The notes under the pieces: model-generated
The model's input: only the letters and a program-made list of their open reading frames with translations
The model's database searches: none
Told to the model about the DNA's origin: nothing
From: Heterocephalus glaber
Taxonomy: Eukaryota; Chordata; Mammalia; Rodentia; Bathyergidae
Assembly (NCBI RefSeq): GCF_000247695.1
Contig: NW_004624747.1
Location: 11,347,180 to 11,411,179 of the forward strand
Reading direction: 5' to 3'
Length of the DNA: 64,000 nt
Position numbers and translations under genes: made by a program
In this document: piece after piece, positions 10,179-21,570 of the stretch
How positions within the stretch are numbered: the stretch's first letter is position 1
Layout of the letters: each line of letters begins with the position of its first letter

Positions 10179-10710
10179 TACTACACTTTCTATGCATTTA
10201 AAGCTACGATTCTTGCTGTTGGATTCTTTTCTGTGATCCCCCCACCCGATCCATTGTCTCCTCCCAACTTTTTAAAAAGCCTGGCGAGTTGAACAACATA
10301 CTCTCCTCAGCAGTTGCCCATCTTCTCTTGAACCTGCCGGGATTTAGCTAGTTTGCCATTTATATCCTGATGCAGGTGCTCTGTTTTCATTATTTGCTGT
10401 GTATCTGACCCTAATGTAATGAGACAGTATATCTCGCTTTTATAAAGTACCTCTATTCTGGTTGCAGATTGACTTTCCTTAAATCAATTTCCCACATTGA
10501 ACTCCATTTTCAGTATATACACATATTAGTGTTGCCAAATGTTTACTGAGCACCCACTATGGTCCTGATAATACATTTGGCTACAATGAAATATGATTCT
10601 CTTCAAAGATTAACTCCATAGAAAACAGACATTGAACAACTAATTATACAATTAAAAAATTAAATTAAATTTTTAATATAAAATGCTGTGGTAGCATATT
10701 ACAAAGGGAG
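10179..10710. other. AT-rich unique sequence, no gene seen
   Basis: AT-rich from about 10640 (alternating A/T runs). No repeat family or coding signal is recognised. Confidence 0.4.
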
Positions 10711-11098
10711 TGTGTTAGTCAGCTTTCTGTCACTGTGACAAAATACCTGAGAGAAATCAACTTCATGGGAGGAAGGGTTTAGTTTGGCTCATGGTTTCAG
10801 AGGCTTCTGGCTATAGTCAGTTGACCCTGTTGCCACTGGGCCAGTGAAGCTGAACGTCATGGCAGGGACTGCCTGGCAGAGCAAAGTTGCTCACCTTGTG
10901 GGGACCAAGAAGCAAAGAAAGACACAGGAAGAGGTCAGGGTCCCAATACCTCCCTCAGGGGCACACCTCAGTGACCTAGCTTCTGTCCGTTAGGCCATAC
11001 CTCCTAATGTTTTCACCACTTCCCAGTAGCACCATCAGCTGAGGACTAAGTCTTTAATACACAACAAGTGGGGGACACTTAAGATCCAAACCATTACA
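10711..11098 (-). mobile_element. MaLR-type solo LTR with GGGAG target duplication
   Basis: The plus-strand face starts TGTGTTAGTCAGC and ends AAACCATTACA. On the minus strand this is TGTAATGGTTTGG...CTAACACA, the standard MaLR termini. GGGAG lies directly outside both ends (10706-10710 and 11099-11103). Confidence 0.9.
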
Positions 11099-11146
11099 GG
11101 GAGCTCTGATTATCCTATCCTATCCTATTTTATTCTGTTTTAAGAT

Positions 11147-11194
11147 ACTCACACATACATGCACACACACGTGCACACACATGCACATACACAC
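11147..11194 (+). repeat. Imperfect (CA)n microsatellite
   Basis: Acacacatacatgcacacacacgtgcacacac-type alternating purine-pyrimidine run, interrupted several times. Confidence 0.85.
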
Positions 11195-12430
11195 GATTAG
11201 TATGGAAAGAGACATACCTAATGTGTTTTTCTTTAGACGATGGATGTATTGGTCAGAATTCTTCCAATTACAAGTCAGAAACTCAATCTAACTTACTCAA
11301 TTGAAACTTACTTAAGAAAGGGAATTTGTTGTCTCGTGTATTAAGCGAAACCAAATGAAATTGTCATTTTAAATCAAAAATTGTCAAATATTGCCAATTA
11401 GATTGGATTCGACTTAATAACTGCAAAGCCTAAGGGCATTATCTTCAGGTATAGTTGGATCCAGGCGCTCAGATGTCAGAAGTCCATTTCTTTGCCTGCA
11501 TCAATTATGTCTTCCTCTGTGGAGTTGACTTCATTATGCAGACACATTCGCTCCACAGACTGGAGCAAAAATGGCCTCTGTCTGCTCCCAGTGTCTTTGC
11601 AGCTTAGGGCAAGAAAATATAAAATGTTCTTTCCTAGTGATTCCAGTGAAAGTTCTAGGCAAATATCTTAGTGGCTGGGATTTGTTGTTCACCTTTCGGT
11701 GAACCAATTGCAGGTGATGTTCTGATTGGCCATTCAGGGTCACATGCTCCCTCAGACACCCCACCCCCACCCCCACCCCAGCCAGCAGGATGGAGTGAGT
11801 TCTACCCTGGTGCTTTGTTTACACAGTGGGAATACGTGGCTCCCTGGAGGAAAACTGCAAAATTTGAGCTCTGTTACTAGATGTAACAAGAAAAAATGGC
11901 TACCTCAGGAGATTTCAGGCAGGGTTTTTTTCTTGCCTTTATTCATTTATTTTCTTTTGCAACACTGCATTTTCTAAATTTCTACAATGAACCTGAATTG
12001 CTTGCAAATTTTTTTCAAGTTATTAAAAAGAAACCCAAAGGTATTAAGAATGGAATTTGGACACAGATGAGGGCTGGCTTCCTTCCAGGCTGATAATGGC
12101 TTTCTATGTGAGCCCTTCCAGGTACAATTTGCATTTTAACCAAAGTCAAAATGCTATGGCTCTAAGGAAAGTATAACGAAGGGATTTAGGGCACCAAGCG
12201 CAAGTCCTTTGTCTGCATTTACATAGACTCTATTGTCATGAAATCCTGTTGGCCTCAAAGAGCTTCCCATTGGATTAAATTAACAACCTCAGAAATGGTG
12301 ACCAAATTCCTTCCTTACAGCATTGCTGTGACATCCCTGCCATAGCACAGGTACTGCACTCAGGCCTAAGCAGTGGTCACCTCATTCCTTGCCTCTCATA
12401 ATGTTCTCTTCACCAGCAGGCTGTGTGGGT
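11195..12430. other. Unique sequence, no gene seen
   Basis: It contains one sharp G-quadruplex-type motif on the minus strand at 11759-11779 (separate entry). No open frame above about 83 codons and no recognised repeat. Confidence 0.4.
11759..11779 (-). other. Four-tract G-quadruplex motif with single-base loops
   Basis: The plus strand reads C4-A-C5-A-C5-A-C4. The minus strand is therefore four G tracts of 4-5 bases separated by single T residues, the loop length associated with very stable parallel quadruplexes. This is seen directly; formation in the cell is inference. Confidence 0.8.
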
Positions 12431-12439
12431 AGTGACAAC

Positions 12440-12665
12440 ACAGCATTTGGGACTAAGCAGAGTTGAATTCAAAGCCAGCTCTGCCATGTACTAGCTGTGT
12501 GGACTCAGGCAGGACATGTAACCTGACTGCGCCTCAGTTCCCTCACCAGGAAAATGGGGATGGAAATGCTCTGCAGGCAGAGTCCAGAGAGGATCTGACA
12601 GGGTAACAATTAATAATAAAATGACTGGTATTGAGTGGACTCTCAAAAAATGCTCTCATTCCTTC
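12440..12665 (+). repeat. MIR SINE, near full length
   Basis: The order 'ctctgccatgtactagctgtgtgga', 'gcgcctcagttccctcacc', 'aaaatggggatgg', 'tgagtggactctcaaaaaatgct' covers most of plus-strand MIR. Confidence 0.85.
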
Positions 12666-12949
12666 TCTATTGGCTTTGGACCCAATTCTTCCCAGAAGCA
12701 TCAGTAGAAACCACATCTGTGTAGTTAGTGACTGTCTTTTATAAAAATATTTGCATGCATAACTGTGATCACTTCATAATGCAACGTGAAGACAGCAAAT
12801 TCACACACAGCCAGAGCATTGTTAGCTTAATGATTTTTCAAAGGTTGATTTACTTTTTCTGTTTTTAAAAAAAGGTAATACACCCAGCTATTTTACAGTG
12901 ATAAATTACCAGAGGATTCACTTATAAAATTTTCTTGTTTAGGCTGATA

Positions 12950-13065
12950 CTTCACACCCTGATTTGTCTGTCCATTCATTCCACCACATCCATCCATATT
13001 TACCTATGTTTCTATCAACCAATATATTCATTCATTTACCTGCCCATCCTCCCATCCATTCAGTA
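12950..13065 (+). repeat. Degenerate (CATT)/(CCAT) repeat preceding an L2 tail
   Basis: 'ccattcattccaccacatccatcc', 'attcattcatttacc' and 'catcctcccatccattcag' form an irregular tetranucleotide run of the type found at L2 3' ends. Confidence 0.55.
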
Positions 13066-13200
13066 TAAAATGGCTGTGTACAGACCCTTGTTCTGGACTG
13101 GGTACACAGTGATAAATAAGACAGATGTGTTTCCTGACCTCATGGGACTTGCTCTGGATTCTTGTGAGATACGACTAGAAAAGCTGAGGCTAAGCACTGT
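13066..13200 (-). repeat. L2 LINE 3' fragment
   Basis: 'cttgttctggactgggtacacagtgataaataagacag' followed by 'tcctgacctcatgggactt' is the minus-strand L2 tail order. Confidence 0.65.
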
Positions 13201-13629
13201 GACTTAGGGCTCAATTTTGTACCTGGGCATGGAGTGATCCTCTTCTGACATTAGGTAAGTGGTGTACACAGTCTGCTCCCAAGATGCTGCTAACTGGACC
13301 ATGTTAGACCATCCATTTGCCCCGAGCAGAGACTCCAGCCTTTGCTCTCTGCGGTGGACACTGCTCCCTGTGACCACCCATTCCTGGAACCCATGAACCA
13401 TTCAAGAAGGTCAGCAAGCATGGGCTGAGAATGCAGGGGGTCTTATAGGAAGATGCTGAATTTTCTGCATGTGGGAATCTTGATTAATTAGTTGGAAATT
13501 TAAACATGATGTGATTTATTTTGCACCCTGTTTAAGACTGAGTTTATGCTCTTTCTTAATAAATCCCCACCCTCCTTTCTTTTGCTTTAGCTATTCCATG
13601 TGCGGTTCTGGTATAGCCAGGATGCCCTG

Positions 13630-13830
13630 AGCCTCAGCTCATGAGGATTATCTTGCTTAATCCTTGCAACAGTCAATCCTACATCCTATGAGGCTGGATC
13701 TATGACTGATGCCATTTGAGAGATGAGGAAATAGAAGATGAGAGAGGTGAAGTAGCTTATGCTGGGTTACAGAGGTGGAAAGCCTCAGAGCTGAGTTTGC
13801 ACCCACAATTCTGAGGTCATTGTGAAGCCA
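13630..13830 (-). repeat. MIR SINE
   Basis: 'cttaatccttgcaacag', 'gagatgaggaaatagaagatgagagaggtgaagtagctt' and 'ggttacagaggtggaaagcc' match minus-strand MIR. Confidence 0.8.
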
Positions 13831-14985
13831 ACAGTGGGGGAGACACACCCCAAAGGGTAAAGAGTATGTCAAGAGCAGAGGAGCAGGAAGGTGTGTATGG
13901 CTTGCAGATTTGCTTGGGAGGAAAAATGATGGGACCAGAAGCCCTCTGTGGGAGAGCCCACAGACAAGGGAGGCTCCTCTGCATGGCTCACAATAGATTC
14001 TTCACAGACACTTCCATCCTTGGCTGTGCCACTATGAGGATTGGGGCCTTTTCTGGTGACAGGCAGGACAGGGGCCTTTTTCTGCAAACAGATTACATGA
14101 CCAGCACAAGAGAGCCTTGAGTTATGAAGGTGACAGTTTTATGGCCCTTAGACCCCTACAACTGGAACCATCTGGAGTTTGGAAAACTTAGTGATGTAAC
14201 ATCATAAACACTATCTCCTCTGCAGGAGATGCACAACAGGTTGAGATTTAGAACCAGGGGGAGGAAGAGAGGGTGGTTCATGGCCAAAAAAGTTTTGGGT
14301 AGGGTGATTTGTTGTGTGACTCCAGGTAGATGTATCCCCTTCTCTGTGCTTCACTTTTCCTCCTAAATGAGCTTGTCTTCCCCTGTGCACAGAGAGATTC
14401 TGAACTACACATTATACAAATGTTCCTGTTAAACACCACCACAAGCCTTTTCTTTCAAGATCCCAAGGCTTTCCCATCATTCTGCCATGCTCAAATTTTG
14501 GAAGCATCAGCTTGCAAATAGCTGGGATGTGGGGTGTGTGCCCAGGGTCAGGAGGGCGCTCATAGATGAGTGATCAGTGCAAGGGGAAGACATGGCTGCA
14601 CATGCTGATGCACACAAGAGGCACGAGTAAAGTATTCCTCTTAAAGGCCAGGTCTCCCTGTATCACAACACAGTCTTCTTCACCTCCTGCCCAGGTTTAA
14701 GTGGGAGGAGAAAGCTGAAGAAATTGTTGCTTTTGGGTTGAGCTGATGAGCCATCGGCTCTCAAGTGAACACCAGGAAATACAGAAGTAATCCGGGGACA
14801 TTCCCATGGGGATGGGGGACCTCAGACCCTGAACTCAATAGAAGGAAGGGACAAAGAAAAATGAGGACAGATTAACTTATGCCATTTGGTTCACAGGGTT
14901 CCATGGCAGTGCCTTATAAAGCAAACACATTCAAAACAATGATAATCTATAATTAAGCAATTGTACAACAGCTATACACCTGTTT
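13831..14985. other. Unique sequence, no gene seen
   Basis: Short frames of up to 84 codons occur without recognisable domains. No CpG cluster or splice pair stands out. Confidence 0.4.
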
Positions 14986-14989
14986 TCAT

Positions 14990-15330
14990 TCCTTAGTTAT
15001 GAATTTATTCACACAAGGTATTTTTGTAGTATATATTAAAAACCTTGAAATGTACATACTCTGAACAACTTTTCCTTCCAAGAATTTATCCTGAGGCAAA
15101 AATTGGACAAGTACAAATATAAATATTTATTCCAGTGTCAACTGGAATAGTAAAAACTTGAAAATAACCCAAATGTCCAACCAAAGAGATTGGTTGAGTA
15201 AATTACAGGACAGCCCCACAAAGGAATATGTGTAGTTATTTTTTTAATGAGCACAAAATATTTTTCTAGTTGGAAAAAAGATAAGGGTGTTTATAATGAG
15301 AAAAGTGAAATACAATGAAGTCAGAAAACC
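14990..15330 (+). mobile_element. Ancient L1M ORF2/3'UTR fragment (sense)
   Basis: 'aagaatttatcctgaggc', 'aaaacttgaaaataacccaaatgtccaaccaaagagattggttgag' and 'ggaatatgtgtagtta' are in the order of the L1M sense strand near the end of ORF2. Confidence 0.75.
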
Positions 15331-15348
15331 AGTCTCACGAGCATGGGG

Positions 15349-15380
15349 TTATTTCTTATTTTACTTATTTCTTATTTTAC
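15349..15380 (+). repeat. Perfect 16-bp tandem duplication
   Basis: TTATTTCTTATTTTAC occurs twice back to back (15349-15364 and 15365-15380), between two L1 fragments of different ages. Confidence 0.95.
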
Positions 15381-15414
15381 TCCACCTCCATGTTTTTGCA
15401 CTCACAGTTCTCCA

Positions 15415-16840
15415 TGAGACAGAAACCTGGAAAAAAGCAGGGGTAGCAATCTTATTTGCAGACAAAGTAAATTTCAAACCAAACTAATTAAGAGAGACAA
15501 AGAAGGTCACTACATTCTTGTAAAGGAAACAATCCAAAAGGAAGAGATGACAATCATAAATATATATGCACCAAATACAAATGCCCCCAACTATACAAAA
15601 CAAATATTAAGGGACATGAAAAACCAAATAAGCACTAATACAATTGTAGTGGGGGACCTCAATACCCCACTGTCACAAATAGACAAATCATCTAGACAAA
15701 AAATCAACAATGAAATACTAGAACCGAACCAAGCTTTTGAACAAATGAACTTAATAGACGTCTACAGAGTGTTCCACCCCACAAAATCAGAATATACATT
15801 CTTTTCGGCTGCACACAGGTCATTCTTCAAAATAGACCACATACTAGTTCATAAAACATGTTTAAGTAAATGCAAAGGAATTGAAGTTATACTGTGTATC
15901 AGACCATAGTGCAATTAAACTGGAGATCAATAGCATAAGAAAACGCAAGAACTTCACAGAGACGTGGAAATTGAATAACACTCTCCTGAACAACCAATGA
16001 GTCACAGAGGAAATTAAAGAAGAAATTAGACAGTTTTTACAATTTAATGATAATCCCAGTACAACATACAGAAATTTATGGGACACAATGAAAGCAGTTC
16101 TACAAGGAAAATTCATAGCACTGGATTCATTCACTGGAATGCCCACACTAGGAAAACAGTGAGCTCAAATAGACAACCTAATGGTGACTCTTAAACTCCT
16201 AGAAAAAGAAGAGCAAGACAAACCCAAAGCTCATACAACGGAGGAAATTATAAAGATCAGAGCAGAAATCAATGCAATGGAGACTAAGAGAACGATACAA
16301 AAAAATCAATGAATCGAAGAGTTGGTTTTTCGAAAGAACAAATAAAATTGATAAACCCTTAGCCAACTTTATCAAAAAAAAGGAAAGAAAAGGCTCAAAT
16401 CCATGCAATTAGGAATAAAAAAGGTGAAGTCGCAACAGATCCAGCAGAAGTCTAGAAGATCATCAATACCTAGTTCAAGAACCTGTACTCTGTTAAAATG
16501 GAAAACACAGAAGAAATGGACAGATTTCTAGATACATATGAATTACCAAAGTTGAACAAAGAAGATATAAAAATTCTAAACACCCCAATTACAATCAGTG
16601 AAATTGAAAACATAATTTACCAATAAAGAAAAGCCCAGGTCCTGATGGCTTCACTGCTGAATTCTACAAGACATTTAGAGAAGAACTATTGCCACTATTC
16701 TTTCAACTTTTCAATGAAATTGAAAAGAAAGCAATTACTTCCAAATTCATTCCTGGAAGCAAGTGTTACTTTGATTCTAAAACCAGGGAAAGACCCAATC
16801 AAAAAAGAGAGCTACAGGGCAATCTTTCTACTCAGTTTCC
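15415..16840 (+). pseudogene. LINE-1 ORF2 fragment: endonuclease plus start of reverse transcriptase, decayed
   Basis: 15547-15909 is open for 120 codons and carries APE-type L1 endonuclease motifs: NIYAPN near residue 5, GDLNTPLS near residue 38, YTFFSAAH and KIDHILVHK near residues 83-102. These are parts of the nick-making domain that primes target DNA. The frame is broken at about 15895 by what looks like a 4-bp insertion just before the expected Ser-Asp-His catalytic motif. Further stops follow. At about 16630-16830 the text encodes a PGPDGF-like and LIPKPGKD-like segment, the start of the reverse-transcriptase domain. The 3' half of L1 is absent. No clear target duplication was found. 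Confidence 0.9.
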
Positions 16841-18180
16841 CTGATCTTATTTTGTTACAAGCTCCGCAGTCTTGCCTGGGACTCTAAGCCCAATTGATAC
16901 CAGTACTCGGTTTTCTGAACTGATTTCTTTGGTTGTTTATTGTCTGCCTGGCATTAAAGTGAACTGTGCCTATGACTCACATTCCTTCCTGGGCTTGGGG
17001 CATACTGAGGGCTAGATCCATGTCACTCATTTCTGTTTCCAGGCATGAGTGAAGGTGGGGGAAGGAATGCAGAGATGTATGGTGAGTTCTCTTGTGTGAA
17101 TGACGGGTTTAACTGAGACACTGCAGCCCATTTCTAGACCAAAGATGTCAGTTTCACTCTGATATTCTGGATGAAGCTGCCTTGCACTTGCTCTGTGTCC
17201 TCATTATGGTCTTGCTTATCCAAGGTGGATAGCCTTCAAATGTCAGCTCTTAGGCTGGAGGAAATTGTCAACACAGTAGTCTCAAGTCCAGAGAGCAGAA
17301 GCAAGAGGCTTAGAGGGTCTGTCCACCTTGATGAAATTTTTAAGTCCAAGTTGATGAGCCTCCTTCCATTCTAAATTCCTCCTCCCAGAGAGCCACTGAG
17401 TACCAAAGAAAGCTACAGAAGATTTCAGAGAAGCAAATGTTGGATCTTAGGATTGAAATGAGTGTTTCCCTAGCTCTGGGGTAAGAAGAGCAGACCCAAG
17501 AGCAAGGCACCCACTATGGGCTGGGGCATATTCTTTGGGAAAGTGGTGATTCCACTCTCCTAACTCCATGATTAATTCTTACTGGAGGTAGTTCCTAACT
17601 CCATCCCTGCATTCCTTTTGTTCTCATTTTCCCTCTTTATGATTGCAAAAACAAGACACATTTGACTGCAGAAACTTAAGAAAGCACAGCTAAGTAAAAA
17701 GTGAGATAATTTTATTCATAATCCAATCACCCAAAGACAACATACTATTTCATTTTCTCAGAATGTTTATATACACAAAAGTACTTACATTTTATGTATC
17801 CAATTTGTCGGCACAGTCTTTTTGAAGCCTAGATGATGTTTTCCTGCAGCCAAGAGGAATCCCCAGAGCACTGTGTTCCAGACAAGACGTCCCCACCCTT
17901 TGCCTCCATCACACTGGCAGGGCATGGAAGTGCTGCAGCACTCTAAGCTCTTGCAAGACTCCACCTCTTTCTCCTTCAGTTCCCTTCCCCAAATACTCAC
18001 AACCTCATTACCACTCTCTGACTTGAAACCCTCAGAAATAGTTTTATTTTGCCCTTTATTCCTTTCCACATTAGCCACTCCAGTAGCCCAAGATTCCTTG
18101 TACTCTAATCTCAAAGGCCTCTGTGCCTTCTGAGGCAAACCGCACCAAGGACACTGGCATTGCCTAATCATCTTTCCTTC
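16841..18180. other. Unique sequence; possible very old L1 at 17640-17800
   Basis: The 17640-17800 stretch is AT-rich with L1-like phrasing but too decayed to assign. The 128-codon minus-strand frame at 17785-18171 has no recognisable motif. No gene is supported. Confidence 0.35.
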
Positions 18181-18207
18181 TTTGTTTTTTTCACACTCCT
18201 ATCGCGA

Positions 18208-18210
<3 letters not shown>

Positions 18211-18238
<28 letters not shown>

Positions 18239-18240
18239 AT
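18211..18240 (+). repeat. (GT)n microsatellite
   Basis: About 14 uninterrupted GT units. Confidence 0.95.
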
Positions 18241-18249
18241 CTGTTTTTG

Positions 18250-18378
18250 TTGAATCACTAGGATGTAAGATATATAGGGTTCCTGAGAGCATGGATTTTT
18301 ATCCGCTTTATTTAGTTATAATCTCTAGTGCTTAAAACACATAGTAGGTGCCCAGTAAAATTTGTTGAATGGGTGGGC
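18250..18378 (+). repeat. L2 LINE 3' end
   Basis: 'aatctctagtgcttaaaacacatagtaggtgcccagtaaaatttgttgaatg' is the plus-strand L2 terminus. Confidence 0.75.
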
Positions 18379-19565
18379 AGCTTATTTCATTATAATTTAA
18401 AATGCTGCTTAAGGCTCGTCATGGAAATATTTATACTCATGTAAAATGATTTCTTTTTAATAAACTTCTAGAAGTAGATATTGCTGAGCTAAAGATAGGT
18501 GCCTTTCCCCCTTTTTCCTTTTTTTTTTAAACAAAGTCATGTGGACCATAAATGAGAAAATCACAACATATAGCATAGCAAACACCTACTTCTGCACACT
18601 CTCAATGGTACCAAGTAATAGGACTAAAAAATGTCATCACCCCTTCTGGGAATGGCAAAAAGCTAAGTAGAGTATATTGATTGATGCTAGGGATTTAGGG
18701 AGAGAAATGAAATGTGGAGCAAAGTGATTCAGGGAGAACAGAAATAACCTGCATCATATTGTAATGGTAGATACAAGGCATGATGCATTTGTCAAAAACA
18801 ATAGACCTTTCCAGCATGAAGAGTAAACTTGAATGAATGCAATTTGGAAACGAAAACATTTAAGAAGCCAAGGATCTCAGGAGGGAATGCAACTATGCAA
18901 AAGAACTTAATTTGATCACAACTGTATGAAACAATTGTAGGGAGAGAAGGGGCTGATCTGAGTAACTTTGACAGTAAGTGGAGTCTGTCAACCAAAAGTA
19001 AAAGGATCTACAGCTAAACACTGACTGATGAGGTCACTTCTCACAAGGTTACAGGCTGAGTATCTCAATGCTATATCCACGTGTCCTGGAACTGAAGGCA
19101 GAATGAGTGATGGGAATGAACCATTGGAGTGGGAGTTTACAGACAAGCGAGGGTAGGAAGCTAGATGATCCACGTGGTGACGGAATAGAGCTGGAAATCA
19201 GTGTAACTCATGCTCTGTGTAATATGAAAACAAATGGTTACATACAGATATATGTATGTATATACATAGGTTCATATACTCACATATAAAGATATGTCAG
19301 TAAAGGCCAAAAAGCAAAAACACCCCGGTAGCAACAAGAACACCTAATGATCACATCTTGGTTTCTAATACCATCCTCCAATAAAGGGAGCCAAGTATTC
19401 TTAGATAAATGGCTGATTTAATGATGAGGGAAGTAAATCACACTATGAGCCTAGAGCATCATACAGGGCCAGGTTAGAAGGATGTGCTAAAAACTGTTTA
19501 CAGAAGTACATCACAAGAACTTTCAATGGCCAAGGGTGGAACAATTTGAACAAGAAAAATAAAAT
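18379..19565. other. Unique AT-rich sequence, no gene seen
   Basis: Open frames are up to 67 codons. Several TATATGTA-rich words lie near 19240-19290. No repeat family is recognised. Confidence 0.4.
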
Positions 19566-19654
19566 GGGGGCCCGGGGATTTAGCTCAGTGGCACTGCTCC
19601 TGCCTAGCAAGTGCAAAGTCCTGAGTTCAATCCCTGGTACTGAAAAAAAAAAAA
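19566..19654 (+). mobile_element. ID-like SINE
   Basis: Starts with GGGCCCGGGGATTTAGCTCAGTGG-type head (box A) and has box B 'ctgagttcaatccctgg' and a tail with 12 A residues. It is the first of two same-orientation copies. Confidence 0.95.
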
Positions 19655-19680
19655 GGAATTGGATTAGAATTCAAAGTATC

Positions 19681-19760
19681 GGGCCGGGGATTTAGCTCAG
19701 TGGTTCCACTGCCTGCCTTGCAAGCGGAAGGACTGGAGTTCGATCCCTGGTTCAAAAAAA
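19681..19760 (+). mobile_element. ID-like SINE with perfect 13-bp target duplication
   Basis: Head GGGCCGGGGATTTAGCTCAG, box B GGAGTTCGATCCC, short A7 tail. TAGAATTCAAAGT flanks it exactly at 19665-19677 and 19761-19773, three bases outside the left end. Confidence 0.95.
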
Positions 19761-20067
19761 TAGAATTCAAAGTGTAAAACATAAATCCCTGAATCCATAC
19801 TGATATAAATGATTGTATCACTGAATAAATGAGGGAGAAGGGACAGATCTCCCATGCAAAATAAACCATGTAGATACTTTATTCTCAAGAAAGCAGAGCT
19901 TAAGTTCCCCCTCTTTAAGTACAGGCTATGTACAGCAATTTTGTTCCAAAGTGAACAGGATAGGAAGGGAAGAAAGAGTAACTTTATAATAGAGGCATTT
20001 GACAAATACTTCTTCAGCCAGGTGAGCAGGGACAGGACCATGAGTCAGGTTGGCAGTATATACCTTT

Positions 20068-20154
20068 TTTTTTTTTTGGTACCGGGGATCGAACTCGGGT
20101 CCTTGGGCTTGCGAGGCAGACAGCGGAACCACTGAGCTAAATCCCCGGCCCAGT
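20068..20154 (-). mobile_element. ID-like SINE with perfect 13-bp target duplication
   Basis: On the minus strand: CCGGGGATTTAGCTCAGTGG, then CGAGTTCGATCCCCGGTACC, the least decayed copy in the window. AGTATATACCTTT flanks it at 20055-20067 and 20155-20167. It is close to the putative family consensus, hence probably young. Confidence 0.96.
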
Positions 20155-20167
20155 AGTATATACCTTT

Positions 20168-20865
20168 GATAGGGTGTGATAGAAAGTGATGTTAGATATC
20201 CATGTGGCTCCAGAATTTCCCATCTACTGTGTTGTACTGTCCTGTGCCATATGATGACGTTGGCAGGGGGATAGGAAGTAGATATGGGCAGCCAACTGGA
20301 TGCCAGTGGCAACCTTTGAATTTGCAGCTTTCCGGGAACGATGACACCACTGCAAAGAGAAGCACCACACAGCCAAACTACTTAGGGTGTCCCTGGGTGG
20401 CTGCTATGAGAAATGACTGGTGAGAGCACGAAACTTCCTGTTCCAAGCAGAGGGATGCCAGCGGGTCACTCCAGATTCTGGTGAGATCAGCGAAATGGAC
20501 TCCCTGGAGTCATGCCTGGGATAAGCATAATCATCAAGGCTAGAAGGTAGCGCAATCCCATGTCATAAATTACCATAATTTAAAATTGAGCCTCTGAAAA
20601 CTACAGCCAGAAAGAACATGCTCCCTTCCACAGAATGCTTAAGCAATATTTAAGCTAGGGAACCCCCCCCCAGCCCAACTTACCAGTACCTGTCTCTGAA
20701 GGGTCTGACCTCAGGGATGGGAGACATAAGAGATCCAAGAAGTGGGAGTTCACAGCCCCCAGCACCTGCCCACTCAGGGTTGGACATCAAGGGGTTGGGC
20801 TGAAATACAATGGGTGTAGACTCAAGGGTGTTTATGGATGGAATTACCCCTGACTTAGCTGTTTG
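20168..20865. other. Unique sequence, no gene seen
   Basis: No recognised repeat and no open frame above about 75 codons. A short C9 run is at about 20662-20670. Confidence 0.4.
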
Positions 20866-20965
20866 ATACTGTTCAATCTTGAGCAAGTCAACTCACCTCT
20901 CTGGTCATTGGTTTTTTCCTATTATAATAGGAATGATTGCTCTGCTGACCTCACACCATGTTCCA
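20866..20965 (+). repeat. MIR fragment
   Basis: 'aatcttgagcaagtcaactcacctctctggtcattgg' and 'aggaatgattgctctgctgacctcac' match plus-strand MIR. Confidence 0.65.
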
Positions 20966-20979
20966 GTGAATGAATGTAG

Positions 20980-21180
20980 TACTGATGGCTAACATTACCA
21001 CACCCTCCCTACAGGCCAGCACCAGGCATGCACCACCTTGGGTCATACAGCGATCTTTGTGGGCCTGTGCTTCTGTTATCATCATTTTGTGGGTGAGGAA
21101 ACAAGTCCAGAGAAATGATGCCATTTGCCTGAGGTCACCCCATTTGCAAAGATTAAGTCTGAATTTGGAGCCCATCCTTT
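20980..21180 (-). repeat. MIR SINE
   Basis: 'gtgggtgaggaaacaagtccagagaaatgatgccatttgcctgaggtcacc' and 'agtctgaatttggagccc' follow minus-strand MIR. It lies head to head with the MIR just to its left. Confidence 0.75.
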
Positions 21181-21480
21181 CACCCAAGAGTTATGTCACT
21201 AACCACATTCCAGTGTGATGCAAGATGGAAAGAATGCTACGAGGAACATCAGACTGCTGGGTAGGGCATTAGGGAAAGGCTGGAGAAGCCGGACATGGGC
21301 AGTGCAGCTGGTGGCTAGGGCTTGGTGAGGCCTGCAGGGGTTTCGGGTGGGGAGGAAGGGAAGGAATGGGAGGACTAGAGGAGGCTGCCAGAGAGGGACC
21401 AGTGAGAGGCCTAGCAGCTAGCAAAAACTTGAAATCTGGGGAGAGTTGAAATCTTTGTGGTGAGAACATTTAAAATCTTT

Positions 21481-21570
21481 TGGGTTGGACATTTGGCTCA
21501 GTGGTAGAGCTTTTTCCTAGCACGTGCAAGTTCCTGGGTTTCATCCTCAGCACCATAAAAAAAACAAAAC
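21481..21570 (+). mobile_element. Older ID-like SINE
   Basis: 'ttggctcagtggtagagc' (box A) and 'ctgggtttcatcctcagcacc' (box B region), then an A-rich tail. The 'agagct...cctagcacgtgcaag' body is closer to the general rodent ID form than the younger copies here. Confidence 0.85.

Noticed and set aside
9190..11098. A provirus bounded by the two LTRs
   Set aside because: The LTRs have different 5-bp duplications and the 1.1 kb between them holds SINEs and unique DNA, not retroviral genes.
19681..20154. tRNA-like sequences with boxes A and B
   Set aside because: They lack a full cloverleaf, have A-rich tails and target duplications, and recur through the window, so they are tRNA-derived SINEs rather than tRNA genes.
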